Notes: generated by a model not told the origin, from the sequence alone. DNA of 30,985 nucleotides from Faecalibacterium sp. UBA1762 (GCA_002314755.1 DCHC01000042.1:22874-53858), one strand, 5' to 3'; counted from the stretch's first letter, positions 21,655-30,923 are shown. Translations and numbers: made by a program.

Positions 21655-22302
21655 TTAAAGACCGTCCGGATTGCGGCAGAAATCATCAGGAATTTCTGCC
21701 GTTTTTTCGATGACCACTGCCATAGAGCGCATTTCCCGGTGCCGCTGCTCTGCCAAAGCCTTGGGGTAGGATATCACGCCATGACCGTTCCACGGGTCGT
21801 TGAAGATATAGTTGCCCTGTTCGGCGCCCACCAGCAGCATACAGTGTTCATTGGAAAGCCAGCAAAACCGGTTGTCAGTGCCTTCTATCTGCCATTCCGG
21901 CCCGGGGTAGGAGGGCAAAAGGTCAATGGTCGCCCAGTAAAGCACCGGCATACCGGCTGCAAGGTAGGTTTGTACTAGCTGCGGAGTGGAAAGGGCAGAA
22001 ACCTCCCTTGCCCGGATGGACAGTCTCTTTTGAGCGGCAATCCGGTTGACGGTATCCACAATCACCCCGGCGTAGCAGCCAAAGGAATCGGCGTCGTAGG
22101 GGGAGCCGATAAAATATCTGTCAGGGTCGGCGCCAAGGGTTTTTCCGTCCCGTTGAGTTAGTGCTTTTCGCGGCAAAAACGAGATAAACTCCTCTACGCC
22201 GATATCCAGCTGCAGATATTGCAGCAGCATGACGGTACTGACACTTTCGCAGCCGGTGGGCCAGGCGGGCATCTGGTTGATATAGGGAACCTTACAAAGC
22301 AT
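21655..22302 (-). CDS. C39-like (papain-fold) peptidase family protein
   Basis: This 215-residue protein has the Peptidase_C39_2 layout. PYINQMPAWPTGCESVS places a catalytic-type Cys at residue 18, His153 lies in NEHCMLLVG, and Asp169 in FNDPWNG completes the triad. Proteins of this kind process peptides or act as cell-surface cysteine hydrolases; the substrate here is unknown. A longer frame reaches back to 22413. The ATG at 22302 is chosen because it begins at the conserved domain, has AAAGGGG upstream, and the extension would run through the promoter at 22349-22377. No signal peptide is seen with this start. It is transcribed away from the metallophosphoesterase gene. Confidence 0.82.
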   Translation of the reverse strand: MLCKVPYINQMPAWPTGCESVSTVMLLQYLQLDIGVEEFISFLPRKALTQRDGKTLGADPDRYFIGSPYDADSFGCYAGVIVDTVNRIAAQKRLSIRAREVSALSTPQLVQTYLAAGMPVLYWATIDLLPSYPGPEWQIEGTDNRFCWLSNEHCMLLVGAEQGNYIFNDPWNGHGVISYPKALAEQRHREMRSMAVVIEKTAEIPDDFCRNPDGL

Positions 22303-22348
22303 GATTATTTGACCCCTTTCTTGATCGGAACGACCGGAAGTGTATATA

Positions 22349-22377
22349 ATATTATACATATTAATGGGAATTGTCAA
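22349..22377 (-). promoter_or_regulatory. Promoter of the C39-like gene
   Basis: A perfect TTGACA (22372-22377, minus strand) lies 17 bases from TAATAT (22349-22354), or 15 bases from a perfect TATAAT (22351-22356). Confidence 0.75.
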
Positions 22378-22407
22378 TCTGTTCAGATGGAAAGTCCGGA
22401 TTTTCAA

Positions 22408-22436
22408 TTGCAATTCAGACCCATTTATGTTATATA
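22408..22436 (+). promoter_or_regulatory. Promoter of the metallophosphoesterase gene
   Basis: TTGCAA (22408-22413) and TTATAT (22430-22435) are 16 bases apart, or TATATA (22431-22436) at 17, about 30 bases before the ATG. It is divergent from the C39-like gene promoter. Confidence 0.55.
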
Positions 22437-22466
22437 AAAAGTAGCTTTATTAAGGAGGAGAAGGTC

Positions 22467-23180
22467 ATGCTGTATGTGACAGGCGATCTGCACGGAGATA
22501 CCCTCAGATGGAAGGAGCAGCTGCATCCGGTACTGCAGCCCGGAGACAGTATTTTTATTACCGGCGATCTGGGGCTGGTTTTTCGGGCAAACCAAAGGGA
22601 AGAACAGTTTTTAGACTGGTTGGGCGAGCAGGAGTATCAGCTGCTGTTTGTGGACGGCAACCATGAAAATTTTGCGAAGCTGCAGGAATATCCGGTGGAG
22701 CAGTGGAACGGCGGCCGGGTGAGAAGGCTTCGGCACAATGTGCTTCAGCTGCTGCGGGGCGAGGTGTTTTGTATAGAGGGTAAAACGTTTTTTACCTTTG
22801 GAGGCGGTTTTTCCATTGACTGCGCATTTCGCACACCCGGTATTTCCTGGTGGCCGCAGGAGATGCCGACCCCGCAGGAATATCAGAACGCATGGGATAA
22901 CCTGCAAAGGGCGGATAACCGGGTGGATTTTATCCTGACCCACACCGCGCCGTCCGAGACAGTTTACTATCTTTCGACCGTTCGCCAGTTTGGCATTAAG
23001 AGCGTGGTGCCGGAGGAGCTTCCGCTGACCACCTTTTTGGATCAGATACAGCAATCTGTCCGCTACGGGCACTGGTATTTCGGGCATTTTCATGTAGACA
23101 GTCCGCTTTGGCGGAATCAGACCGCTTTGTATGAGACACTGCGCGAGCTGGAAACCGGCGAGCCGGTCGGTGAAGAATAA
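22467..23180 (+). CDS. Calcineurin-like metallophosphoesterase
   Basis: This 237-residue protein has the full set of metal-binding blocks of the family: GDLHGD near the N-terminus, GDLG at about residues 33-36, GNHE at about 65-68, LTHTAPS, and GHFH in the C-terminal part. It would hydrolyse a phosphoester, but the substrate (protein, nucleotide or small molecule) cannot be inferred. The start at 22467 is fixed by AAGGAGGAG (22452-22460). A longer in-frame extension to 22371 crosses the promoter and is rejected. The Sel1-repeat gene follows after 23 bases and the beta-galactosidase and beta-glucosidase genes are further downstream, so the four may form one transcript. Confidence 0.92.
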   Translation: MLYVTGDLHGDTLRWKEQLHPVLQPGDSIFITGDLGLVFRANQREEQFLDWLGEQEYQLLFVDGNHENFAKLQEYPVEQWNGGRVRRLRHNVLQLLRGEVFCIEGKTFFTFGGGFSIDCAFRTPGISWWPQEMPTPQEYQNAWDNLQRADNRVDFILTHTAPSETVYYLSTVRQFGIKSVVPEELPLTTFLDQIQQSVRYGHWYFGHFHVDSPLWRNQTALYETLRELETGEPVGEE

Positions 23181-23203
23181 TCGGAAAGACGGGGGACAAA
23201 GCT

Positions 23204-23827
23204 ATGATGAAAAGTTTGATCGCTGCGGCGGAAAAAGGAAATGTGGAAGCGATGCTGGAGCTTGCAGACGCCTATGAGGACGGGCTGGAGCTTGCGCCGG
23301 ATACCTTAAAAGCGGCCTATTGGTACCGGATGGCCTATGAAAGCCAGCCGGAAAACCCCCGGGCGCTGAACAATATGGGGCGCTGTGCGGAGTATGGGTA
23401 CGGCGGCCCGGCAGACCCGGTGGCAGCCATGCAGTATTACCGTAAGGCGGCCGTGCTGGGCTACAGCTGCGGTCAGTACAATTACGCCTACGGCCTGCGC
23501 CAGCGGGGGGATGAGCTGTGTCTTTACTGGTACGAAAAAGCTTATGAGAACGGTTCCTCCCAGGCAGCGATAGAGATGGGCGAGATCTTCCTTTCCGGTG
23601 AGCTGGGTCAAAAGGATGAGGGAAAGGGCATCCGGTATCTGTGGCGTGCTATCGATATGGAAAACCCGGATGCGCTGGTTACCATGGGCCGGTTTTATCT
23701 GTTTTCTGACGGAGAAAACGCAGACTACGACCGGGGAATACAGCTTTTGTCTCGCGCAGCGGAAAAGGGCAGTGCCCAGGCGGCAGAGATTCTTGCTGCG
23801 GCTGCGGCAGACGGGTCACCGGTGTAA
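23204..23827 (+). CDS. Sel1-like/TPR repeat protein
   Basis: The 207 residues consist of about five Sel1-type helical repeats, with recurring patterns such as AAYWYRMAYES, AMQYYRKAAVLG, CLYWYEKAYENGSSQAA, IRYLWRAIDM and IQLLSRAAEKGSAQAA. Such repeats form a curved scaffold for protein-protein contacts. There is no enzyme domain, signal peptide or membrane helix. The gene starts with ATG ATG behind a GGGGGA stretch. It sits 23 bases after the metallophosphoesterase gene and 41 bases before the beta-galactosidase gene. A partnership with the phosphoesterase is possible from adjacency alone. Confidence 0.88.
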   Translation: MMKSLIAAAEKGNVEAMLELADAYEDGLELAPDTLKAAYWYRMAYESQPENPRALNNMGRCAEYGYGGPADPVAAMQYYRKAAVLGYSCGQYNYAYGLRQRGDELCLYWYEKAYENGSSQAAIEMGEIFLSGELGQKDEGKGIRYLWRAIDMENPDALVTMGRFYLFSDGENADYDRGIQLLSRAAEKGSAQAAEILAAAAADGSPV

Positions 23828-23868
23828 AAGAAAAGATTGCAGTACGGCAGTTGAAGGAGAAAAAGAAT

Positions 23869-26800
23869 ATGCGCATCTATCGGAATCAGTTGTTTGAAAG
23901 CCAGGTCTCCATGTCCCTTACCACCCCGGCAGAGCTTTGCGATATCAATCTGCTCCACCGAAACCGGCTGCCTGCCCGCGCGACCTTGAACCCGGCACAG
24001 AAACCCGGGATCAACTATCAAAACCGGCTGCAGTCCGACCGGATCCTCTCGCTGAACGGCAGCTATCGGTTTGCTCTTTTTTCTGATTATCCCCCTGAGC
24101 AGTTTGAGCAGCCCGGCTTTGACGACAGCGATTGGGATGATCTGGATGTCCCCTCTATGTGGCAGTACCGCGGCTATGGAGAGCCCACCTACCCCAATGT
24201 GGAATACGCTTTTCCCTTTACGCCGCCCAATATCTTCCGGGTCAACCCGGTGGGATGCTACCGCCGACGGTTTACGGTACATCGCAGGCCGCAGCTACCC
24301 CGGGCCATTTTACAGTTTGGCGGGGTGGACAGCGCCTTTTATGTCTATCTGAACGGGCAGTTTGTCGGCCTTTCCAAGGGCAGTCGCCTGCCTGCGGAAT
24401 TTGATGTATCCGATCTGCTGCAGGAGGGGGAAAACCTGCTGGCGGTCAAGGTGTACACCTACTGTGACGGCTCCTATCTGGAAAACCAGGATATGCTGCT
24501 GGCAAGCGGAATTTTTCGGGATGTCAGCCTGGTTTTTGCACCGGAGTGCGCCGTGTGGGATCTGTCCCTCACCACCGATATGCAGCACCTGTACTGCGGC
24601 GTGCAGCTGTTCGACCCCTCTCAGAACGCCCGGGTTCGGCTTACGCTGGACGGCAAAACCGTGACGCTGCCGGTTGAAAACGGCAGGCTGGAGACGGTGC
24701 TCACGCCGGAAAATATCCGGCTTTGGAACGCGGAGCAGCCGGAGTTGTACGATTTTACGCTGGAGCTGCTGCAGGCAGACGCTTTGCAGGAGGTCCATTT
24801 CAAACGTATCGGCTTTTGCGAAAGCAGGGTGGAGGGAGTTCACCTGCTGCAAAACGGAAAGCCTATTCTGCTCAAGGGCATCAACCGGCACGAAAACGAT
24901 CCGGACAACGGCCGTGCTATCTCGATAGAGCAGATCCGCGCCGATCTGCAGCTGATCAAAGCCCATAATATCAACGCCATCCGCACCTCTCATTACCCCA
25001 ATAACCCGGCATTTTACGAAATCTGCAGCGAACTGGGCATCTATGTCATGGACGAGGCGGATTTGGAAACCCACGGTGCCTATATTACCGGCGATCAGGG
25101 GTACCTGTCTAAGCAGCCGGAATGGCTGGTCGCCTACTTTGACCGGGTGAAACGGATGGTGGAGCGGGATAAAAACGAGACCTGTATCAATATCTGGTCG
25201 GTGGGCAACGAGTACGGCGAGGGGGTCAATTCCGATGCCTGCGCCGGATATCTGCGGGGGCTGCCCCGGCCTAAGCCGGTGATGTTCAGCGCTTCCCCCG
25301 CGGAGAAGAGCGATTTTATCCAGTCCGGTTACCTCAATGTCGCCAACACACAACAGCTGCTGCAGCAGCTGGAAAACCAAAAAGCACCTATTATGCTGGT
25401 AGAGTATGCTCACGCGATGGGCAACAGCCCGGGCAACCTTGCTAATTTATGGGATGTCGTGCTGAGCAATGACGCCTATGTGGGCGGCTATGTCTGGGAA
25501 TTTCGCAGCCACGGCAAGCGCCGCCGCAACCCGGACGGCAGTGCGGACTATCTGTACGGCGGGGATTTTCACGATGATAACCACTGGTCCAATTTTACAT
25601 TGGACGGTTATCTGACCAGTGACAGTACCCCCAAGCCCACCTTCCGGGAGCTGAAAATGGTTTACGCCCCGGTAAGGTTTGGGTATGAAAACGGGCAGCT
25701 GACCCTGCACAGCCTGCGTGATTTTGCGCTTCTTTCTGATCTGACGCTGCATTTCAGTGTTTTGTGTGATGGCAAAACCGTTGCCTCCTGGCAGCTGCCT
25801 GCGCCGGCTGTGCCGCCCCGAACCACCGTGCAGCTGGCACTGCCTATACCGGAATATGTCGGCACCGAGCGGTTTTTGACTGTCTGTGCCCGATCCGGCG
25901 GCGAGACGGTTGCCTTGCAGCAGTTTACCCTGCCCGCAACCGGGGAACCGGCTTTCCTGAATACTGCGCCGGGCTATACCGGTCAGGTCACCCGGCAGGG
26001 AAATCATATCACCGTCAGCGGTGACAGGTTCCGGGTAGAGTTTGCTGACGGCGTGCCGGTTCGATACCAAAAGGACGGTCAGCTTTGGTTCGATGAGCCG
26101 ATGAAATTTGTCACCTACCGTGCCGAGACGGATAACGACGGCATTGTCGGTGTTTTTCCTCGCTGGATTGGGGAGTGGGAGCGTGCCCGTCTGCATAAAA
26201 TGCAGTTTTACTGCCGTGGGGTGACGGTAACGGAGGAAGCGGATCAGACCACACTTACCGTCCGGGGTACCCTGACTGCCGACCACTGTTATGACGGTTT
26301 TTCCGTTATGGCAGAATATACCGTCAGCCGACAGGGTCTGCTGCAGGTCATGCTGAATGTGTTGCCCTACGGGGCAATGCCCAAGCTGGAGCAGCCGGAT
26401 GTGACCGTGCGCGGCGCCTGTCCCTATCGACTGCCCCGCTTTGGGGTCTGCTTTGCGGTAGATAAGCGTTGGGATCGGGTGCAGTGGTATGGCCGCGGCC
26501 CGGAGCAAAACTATCCGGACGCCGTTGCCGCCGCCCCAGTGGGGGTGTACTCTCTGCCGGTGGAAAAGCTGAACTTCGCCTTTGATGTGCCCCAGGAGAC
26601 CGGTACCCGCACGGATACTCGGTACCTGCGGTTAGGCAATGACGCGGCTGCCCTTACCATATATGGCGCACCCACCTTTGCCTTCTCTGTTCACCCGTGG
26701 AAGCTGCAGGATCTGCGCGCGGCACGTCATCCGAGCGAGCTGAAGACTGCGGAGAAGAACTATCTGTATATTGATTACAAAATGCGGGCTTTGGGCAGCG

Positions 26801-27009
26801 CCTCCTGCGGACCTAACCCGGAGCCGGAGCTGGATTTTATCCCCCATGATTTCCGGTTTGTATTTGCTCTGCAGGCAGAGGAACCGGTATCCGAGCAGCC
26901 GCAGCTGGCGCATTGCAGGCTTACTCAGCAGACCGCAGCCCTTAGCGAGGGGTACGATTATCAGCCGCTGACCGCCCGGCGTAATGTGGTGGAATGTAAC
27001 GAGGAATAA
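23869..27009 (+). CDS. lacZ: GH2 beta-galactosidase (LacZ type)
   Basis: The enzyme hydrolyses terminal beta-galactosides such as lactose. Its 1046 residues match E. coli LacZ in length and order: jelly-roll domain (about 40-210, with DSAFYVYLNGQFVGLSKGS), Ig-like domain, TIM barrel (about 320-610), and the C-terminal Bgal_small_N domain (about 730-1030). The barrel carries GINRHENDPDNGRAI, the acid/base Glu448 in WSVGNEYGEG, and the nucleophile Glu512 in VEYAHAMGNSPGN. No signal peptide is present, so it is intracellular. The ATG at 23869 is preferred over a TTG 18 bases earlier because AAGGAG sits nine bases before it. A GH1 enzyme follows after 65 bases. Confidence 0.93.
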   Translation: MRIYRNQLFESQVSMSLTTPAELCDINLLHRNRLPARATLNPAQKPGINYQNRLQSDRILSLNGSYRFALFSDYPPEQFEQPGFDDSDWDDLDVPSMWQYRGYGEPTYPNVEYAFPFTPPNIFRVNPVGCYRRRFTVHRRPQLPRAILQFGGVDSAFYVYLNGQFVGLSKGSRLPAEFDVSDLLQEGENLLAVKVYTYCDGSYLENQDMLLASGIFRDVSLVFAPECAVWDLSLTTDMQHLYCGVQLFDPSQNARVRLTLDGKTVTLPVENGRLETVLTPENIRLWNAEQPELYDFTLELLQADALQEVHFKRIGFCESRVEGVHLLQNGKPILLKGINRHENDPDNGRAISIEQIRADLQLIKAHNINAIRTSHYPNNPAFYEICSELGIYVMDEADLETHGAYITGDQGYLSKQPEWLVAYFDRVKRMVERDKNETCINIWSVGNEYGEGVNSDACAGYLRGLPRPKPVMFSASPAEKSDFIQSGYLNVANTQQLLQQLENQKAPIMLVEYAHAMGNSPGNLANLWDVVLSNDAYVGGYVWEFRSHGKRRRNPDGSADYLYGGDFHDDNHWSNFTLDGYLTSDSTPKPTFRELKMVYAPVRFGYENGQLTLHSLRDFALLSDLTLHFSVLCDGKTVASWQLPAPAVPPRTTVQLALPIPEYVGTERFLTVCARSGGETVALQQFTLPATGEPAFLNTAPGYTGQVTRQGNHITVSGDRFRVEFADGVPVRYQKDGQLWFDEPMKFVTYRAETDNDGIVGVFPRWIGEWERARLHKMQFYCRGVTVTEEADQTTLTVRGTLTADHCYDGFSVMAEYTVSRQGLLQVMLNVLPYGAMPKLEQPDVTVRGACPYRLPRFGVCFAVDKRWDRVQWYGRGPEQNYPDAVAAAPVGVYSLPVEKLNFAFDVPQETGTRTDTRYLRLGNDAAALTIYGAPTFAFSVHPWKLQDLRAARHPSELKTAEKNYLYIDYKMRALGSASCGPNPEPELDFIPHDFRFVFALQAEEPVSEQPQLAHCRLTQQTAALSEGYDYQPLTARRNVVECNEE

Positions 27010-27074
27010 ATACGGTTTGATCCGTCGGCACAGGGTCATTACAGGCTGCGCCGATGGAAGATAAAAGGAGCATT

Positions 27075-28418
27075 ATGAATACCAACCAACTGCCAAAGGA
27101 AGAGTTCGTTTTTGGTGTAGCCTCCGCCGCTTTTCAGATCGAGGGCGCTGCCCGTGAGGATGGCAAGGGAGAATCCATCTGGGATGTGATGACCCATGAG
27201 CCCGGCAAGACCAAACGGGGAAACACCGGAGATATCACCTGTGACCACTACCACCGCTACCGGGAGGATGTCCGCCTGATGGCGCAGCTGGGGGTCACCG
27301 GGTACCGCTTTTCGGTATCCTGGTCCCGCGTTCTGCCAAACGGAACCGGTGAGGTAAACCGGGCAGGTATTGACTTTTACAGCAACCTGATCGACGAGCT
27401 GCTGCAAAACGGAATACAGCCTTATCTGACCCTCTACCACTGGGATCTGCCCCAAAAGCTGTTTGAAAAAGGCGGCTGGTTAAACCCGGATGCGCCGGAA
27501 TGGTTTTATGAGTATGCGCGGCTGATCGGTCAACGGTTCGGCGACCGGGTCAGGTATTTTATTACCTTGAATGAGCCGAACAATGTCATTGAAGGCATGA
27601 CCCAGGGGGGCGGCAACGCCCCGGCGTTGGCCTACACCGTGAAAGACCGCCTGACCGCGATACACAATCTGCTGAAAGCGCACGGCCGCGCCGTACAGGC
27701 CCTGCGGGAAACGGTTCCGGGGGCGTTGATCGGCATGGCGCCCTGCAGCGCAGTGCCCTGCCCGATAGATACGGATTTGGAAACGGTGGAGCAGGCGAGA
27801 AAGAGGTATTTCGCTACCGCCCCGAACGATCTGCTGGGCAGTGTCACTTTGTACAGTGACCCGATTTTTTTGGGGGATTACCCGAAGGAGTATTACGAAT
27901 ATTACCGGGGGCTCCATCCGGAAATCACCCCGGAGGATCGTAAGCTGATTTCCACCCCGGTGGATTTCTGCTACCAGAACATCTATGTCGGGTTCCCTTT
28001 GGACAGGGACGGTAAGGTCCCGGATATCGCTCTGCCGGAAAATATGCTGTCATGGCCGATCTGGCCGGAGGCTTTGTATTGGGGACCGAAGTTTTTGTAC
28101 GAGCGGTACCAAAAGCCAATCATTATTACGGAAAACGGTCTGCCCAACGCAGATAACCTGTGCAAGGACGCAAAGGCACATGACCCGGAACGGATAGATT
28201 TTGTCCGCCGGTATACACAGCAGCTTTTCCTCGCCAGGGCAGAGGGTGTCGATATCCGCGGCTATTTTTACTGGTCCATACTGGATAATCTGGAGTGGGA
28301 GCTGGGCTTTGGCCCCCGTTTCGGTCTGATCCATGTGGATTTCCACACCCTGAAGCGTACCCCCAAGGATTCCTATTACGACTATCAAAAGCTGATCCAG
28401 GAGTATCGGAAACCGTGA
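27075..28418 (+). CDS. GH1 beta-glucosidase
   Basis: This 447-residue protein is a complete GH1 TIM barrel. It begins with the family signature FVFGVASAAFQIEGA and has acid/base Glu167 in TLNEPNN and nucleophile Glu353 in IITENGL. The late motif WSILDNLEWELGFGPRFGLI forms the sugar-binding site. It hydrolyses beta-glucosides or related aryl and disaccharides. No phosphate-binding signature typical of 6-phospho-beta-glucosidases is evident (the late region reads WELGFGPRFGLI), which favours an unphosphorylated substrate. The ATG at 27075 has AAAAGGAG directly upstream and is preferred to an earlier in-frame ATG at 27054 that lacks a ribosome site. It is last in the run starting with the phosphoesterase and is closed by the terminator at 28435-28470. 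Confidence 0.93.
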   Translation: MNTNQLPKEEFVFGVASAAFQIEGAAREDGKGESIWDVMTHEPGKTKRGNTGDITCDHYHRYREDVRLMAQLGVTGYRFSVSWSRVLPNGTGEVNRAGIDFYSNLIDELLQNGIQPYLTLYHWDLPQKLFEKGGWLNPDAPEWFYEYARLIGQRFGDRVRYFITLNEPNNVIEGMTQGGGNAPALAYTVKDRLTAIHNLLKAHGRAVQALRETVPGALIGMAPCSAVPCPIDTDLETVEQARKRYFATAPNDLLGSVTLYSDPIFLGDYPKEYYEYYRGLHPEITPEDRKLISTPVDFCYQNIYVGFPLDRDGKVPDIALPENMLSWPIWPEALYWGPKFLYERYQKPIIITENGLPNADNLCKDAKAHDPERIDFVRRYTQQLFLARAEGVDIRGYFYWSILDNLEWELGFGPRFGLIHVDFHTLKRTPKDSYYDYQKLIQEYRKP

Positions 28419-28434
28419 CGGCTCCCGACATACT

Positions 28435-28470
28435 ATAAAAAGGTCCCCGCATCAGCGGGGACCTTTTTAT
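28435..28470 (+). terminator. Bidirectional terminator between the GH1 and metA genes
   Basis: A perfect 16-bp stem (28435-28450 with 28455-28470) has a 4-base loop and an A-run on one side and T-run on the other. It can stop both the GH1 transcript and the convergent metA transcript. Confidence 0.92.
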
Positions 28471-28537
28471 AGCGCCGGGTTCGATTTCATTCCGTATGAA
28501 AATATTTATTCGGTCGATGCCGAAGGTACCGGGGGCT

Positions 28538-29461
28538 TTACTCTGCCTCCATCTGACGAAGATCGTACGGGGTCGCCTGATAGACATAGTAATTCAGCCA
28601 GTTTTGGTACAGCAGGCTTGCATGGCCGCGCCAGCGGATAAGGGGCATTTTTGTCACATCGTCACCCGGAAAATAGTTTGCCGGTACCCGGATGGGCAAT
28701 CCCTTTGCCACATCCCGATCGTACTCTGCCTTCAGCGTCAGGGCATCATATTCGCTGTGCCCGGTCAAAAACACCTGCCGCCCGTCCCGGGTCGCCAGGG
28801 CGTAGACGCCGGCGTCAGGGGAGGACGCCAGAATTTCCAGCTCGGGATGCTTTTCAATATCCCGGCGCAGAACGGTGGTATGGCGGGAGTGGGGCACATA
28901 AAACTCCTCGTCAAAGCCTCGCAGCAGCATGGCTTTGTTTTGCTCCGCCCTATGGGGAAATACGCCGAACAGCTTTTCCGGTAGCTGCTGCTTGGGAATA
29001 CCGTAGTGGTAGTATAGCGCCGCCTGCGCGCCCCAGCAGATATGTATCGTGGAAAAGACATGGGTCTTGCTCCATTCCATGATCCGGCAAAGCTCCGGCC
29101 AATACTCGACCTCTTCAAAGGGCAGCATTTCTACCGGGGCGCCGGTGATGATCAGACCGTCAAAGTTACGGTCCTTCACACGGTCAAAGGTGGTATAGAA
29201 TTTGAGCATGTGCTCTTCCGAGGTGTTTTTCGCGCGGTAGGTGTCGGTCTGCATCAGCTCTAACTCCACCTGAAGAGGGGAGTTGCTCAGCAGCCTTGCA
29301 AACTGGGTTTCGGTGGTTATTTTGGTCGGCATCAGGTTGAGCAGCAGAATCTGTAAAGGCCGGATATCCTGCGTCGCGGCACGGGATTCCTTCATCAAAA
29401 AGATGTTTTCATCGGTGAGCGTTTTTTCTGCAGGCAAACCGTTGGGTATCTTAATGGGCAT
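28538..29461 (-). CDS. metA: Homoserine O-acetyltransferase (MetA/MetAA type)
   Basis: This enzyme activates homoserine for methionine synthesis. The 307 residues align with MetA at the key numbered positions: Lys47 in LMPTK, nucleophile Cys142 in HICWGAQ, His235 and Glu237 in GHSEYD. Position 111 is Glu (GAPVEML). In studied MetA proteins Glu at 111 goes with acetyl-CoA and Gly with succinyl-CoA, so acetyl transfer is predicted despite the usual 'succinyltransferase' label. The neighbour metY, which uses O-acetylhomoserine, agrees. AAGGAGG precedes the ATG and lies in the 11-base gap after metY, so both are co-transcribed and translation may be coupled. Confidence 0.94.
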   Translation of the reverse strand: MPIKIPNGLPAEKTLTDENIFLMKESRAATQDIRPLQILLLNLMPTKITTETQFARLLSNSPLQVELELMQTDTYRAKNTSEEHMLKFYTTFDRVKDRNFDGLIITGAPVEMLPFEEVEYWPELCRIMEWSKTHVFSTIHICWGAQAALYYHYGIPKQQLPEKLFGVFPHRAEQNKAMLLRGFDEEFYVPHSRHTTVLRRDIEKHPELEILASSPDAGVYALATRDGRQVFLTGHSEYDALTLKAEYDRDVAKGLPIRVPANYFPGDDVTKMPLIRWRGHASLLYQNWLNYYVYQATPYDLRQMEAE

Positions 29462-29472
29462 TTCTTTCCTCC

Positions 29473-30741
29473 TTAACCGAAGGCTTGTTCAATATCTGCA
29501 ATCAGATCGGCGGCATCCTCTAACCCGCAGGAGTAGCGTACCAGGTCAGGGGAGACACCGGCGGCTGCCAACTCGGCATCGGTCATCTGACGGTGGGTCG
29601 CGCTGGCAGGGTGCAGGCAGCAGGTGTGGGCATCGGCAACATGGGTTTCAATGGCGGCGACCCGCAGCTTGCCCATAAAGGCCTCCGCGGCGGCCCGTCC
29701 GCCCTTGACCCCAAAGCTGACAACGCCGCAGCTGCCGTCCGGCAGGTATTTTTGGGCGCGTTCGTAGTATTTATCCCCCTCCAAACCGGGGTACTGTACC
29801 CAGCTGACATACGGGTGGTTTTTCAGATACCGGGCGACGGCAAGGGCGTTTTCGCAGTGGCGTTTAACCCGGACATGCAGGCTTTCCAGCCCGAGGTTCA
29901 GATAGAAAGCGTTTTGCGGGGCCTGTACAGAGCCAAAATCGCGCATAAGCTGGGCGGTGGCCTTATTGATATACGCGCCGGATAGTCCGAACCGCTCGGT
30001 GTAGGTCACACCGTGATAGCTGTCGTCCGGCTTGCACAGACCAGGGAATTTATCCGGGTATTTTGTCCAGTCAAACTTGCCGGAATCCACAATACAGCCG
30101 CCTAAGGCAGCGCCGTGCCCCTCCATATATTTAGTGGTGGAGTGGGTGACGATATCCGCGCCCCACTCAAAGGGACGGCAGTTGATGGGGGTCGCAAAGG
30201 TGTTATCCACGATCAGCGGCACGCCGTGAGCATGGGCGACCCGGGCAAATTTTTCAATATCCAGTACCGTCAGGGCGGGGTTTGCAATGGTCTCGCCGAA
30301 CACGGCCTTGGTGTTGGGGCGGAATGCGGCGTGCAGCTCCTCCTCCGTGCAGTCGGGGGAGACAAAGGTAAACGCAATGCCCATACGGCGCATGGTCACC
30401 GCAAACAGATTGTAGCTGCCCCCGTAAATACTGGAGGAGCTGACCACATGGTCGCCGCAGGAGGCAATGTTAAAAACACTGTAAAAGGTGGCGGCCTGAC
30501 CGGAGGAGGTCAGCATGGCGGCGGTACCGCCCTCCAGCTCCGCTATTTTTTTCGCGACAAGGTCGTTTGTAGGGTTTTGCAGGCGGGAATAGAAATATCC
30601 GTCTGCTTCCAGGTCAAAAAGCTTGCCCATATCGGCGCTGGAAGCATATTTGAAGGTAGTGGATTGCACAATGGGAATCTGTCGGGGTTCTCCGTTTTTG
30701 GGGGTATACCCGCCCTGCACACATTTGGTATTGATTTTCAT
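29473..30741 (-). CDS. metY: O-acetylhomoserine sulfhydrylase (O-acetylhomoserine aminocarboxypropyltransferase)
   Basis: A PLP enzyme of the Cys/Met metabolism family, it joins sulfide to O-acetylhomoserine to give homocysteine. The 422-residue length is typical of MetY rather than the shorter MetB/MetC. The PLP lysine is Lys204 in HSTTKYMEGHG. Other conserved parts are YSRLQNPT near residue 51, LTSSGQAA (about 77), VDNTFATP (about 178) and SCGLED close to the C-terminus. The start has AGGAGGAG upstream. It is the first gene of a two-gene operon with metA, giving a direct-sulfhydrylation route to homocysteine. Control is likely at the promoter with an embedded palindrome at 30816-30830. Confidence 0.93.
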   Translation of the reverse strand: MKINTKCVQGGYTPKNGEPRQIPIVQSTTFKYASSADMGKLFDLEADGYFYSRLQNPTNDLVAKKIAELEGGTAAMLTSSGQAATFYSVFNIASCGDHVVSSSSIYGGSYNLFAVTMRRMGIAFTFVSPDCTEEELHAAFRPNTKAVFGETIANPALTVLDIEKFARVAHAHGVPLIVDNTFATPINCRPFEWGADIVTHSTTKYMEGHGAALGGCIVDSGKFDWTKYPDKFPGLCKPDDSYHGVTYTERFGLSGAYINKATAQLMRDFGSVQAPQNAFYLNLGLESLHVRVKRHCENALAVARYLKNHPYVSWVQYPGLEGDKYYERAQKYLPDGSCGVVSFGVKGGRAAAEAFMGKLRVAAIETHVADAHTCCLHPASATHRQMTDAELAAAGVSPDLVRYSCGLEDAADLIADIEQAFG

Positions 30742-30815
30742 CTCAATATCTCCTCCTATAGCCCGGCGGCGGAAGGCTTTTCCGCCACAGCTGTGTCAGC
30801 TTTTCAAGTTGAATG

Positions 30816-30830
30816 ATACCGTAATGGTAT
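30816..30830. promoter_or_regulatory. Palindrome overlapping the metY -10 box, likely operator
   Basis: ATACC-GTAAT-GGTAT is a perfect 5-bp dyad that covers the -10 hexamer of the metY promoter (30824-30829), a position suited to repression. The regulator is not in the window. Confidence 0.5.
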
Positions 30831-30852
30831 ACTAATATGTTTTATTTGTCAA
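30824..30852 (-). promoter_or_regulatory. Promoter of metY-metA
   Basis: On the minus strand a perfect TTGACA (30847-30852) lies 17 bases from TACCAT (30824-30829). The leader to the start codon is only about 75 bases and includes a GGCGGAA/TTCCGCC hairpin (about 30770-30788). It is too short for a SAM riboswitch or T-box. Confidence 0.7.
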
Positions 30853-30923
30853 TGAAATTTTTCAATAACATTTTTCTTTATTGTACAACCTACATGACGC
30901 GGTCTGCCCCTTCTGTGGGTTTA

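Noticed and set aside
22303..22413. N-terminal extension of the C39-like protein to 22413
   Set aside because: The extension runs through a strong promoter, and the conserved domain starts at the ATG at 22302.
30742..30847. SAM riboswitch or T-box before metY
   Set aside because: The leader is about 75 bases and shows only one short hairpin, too little for either element.
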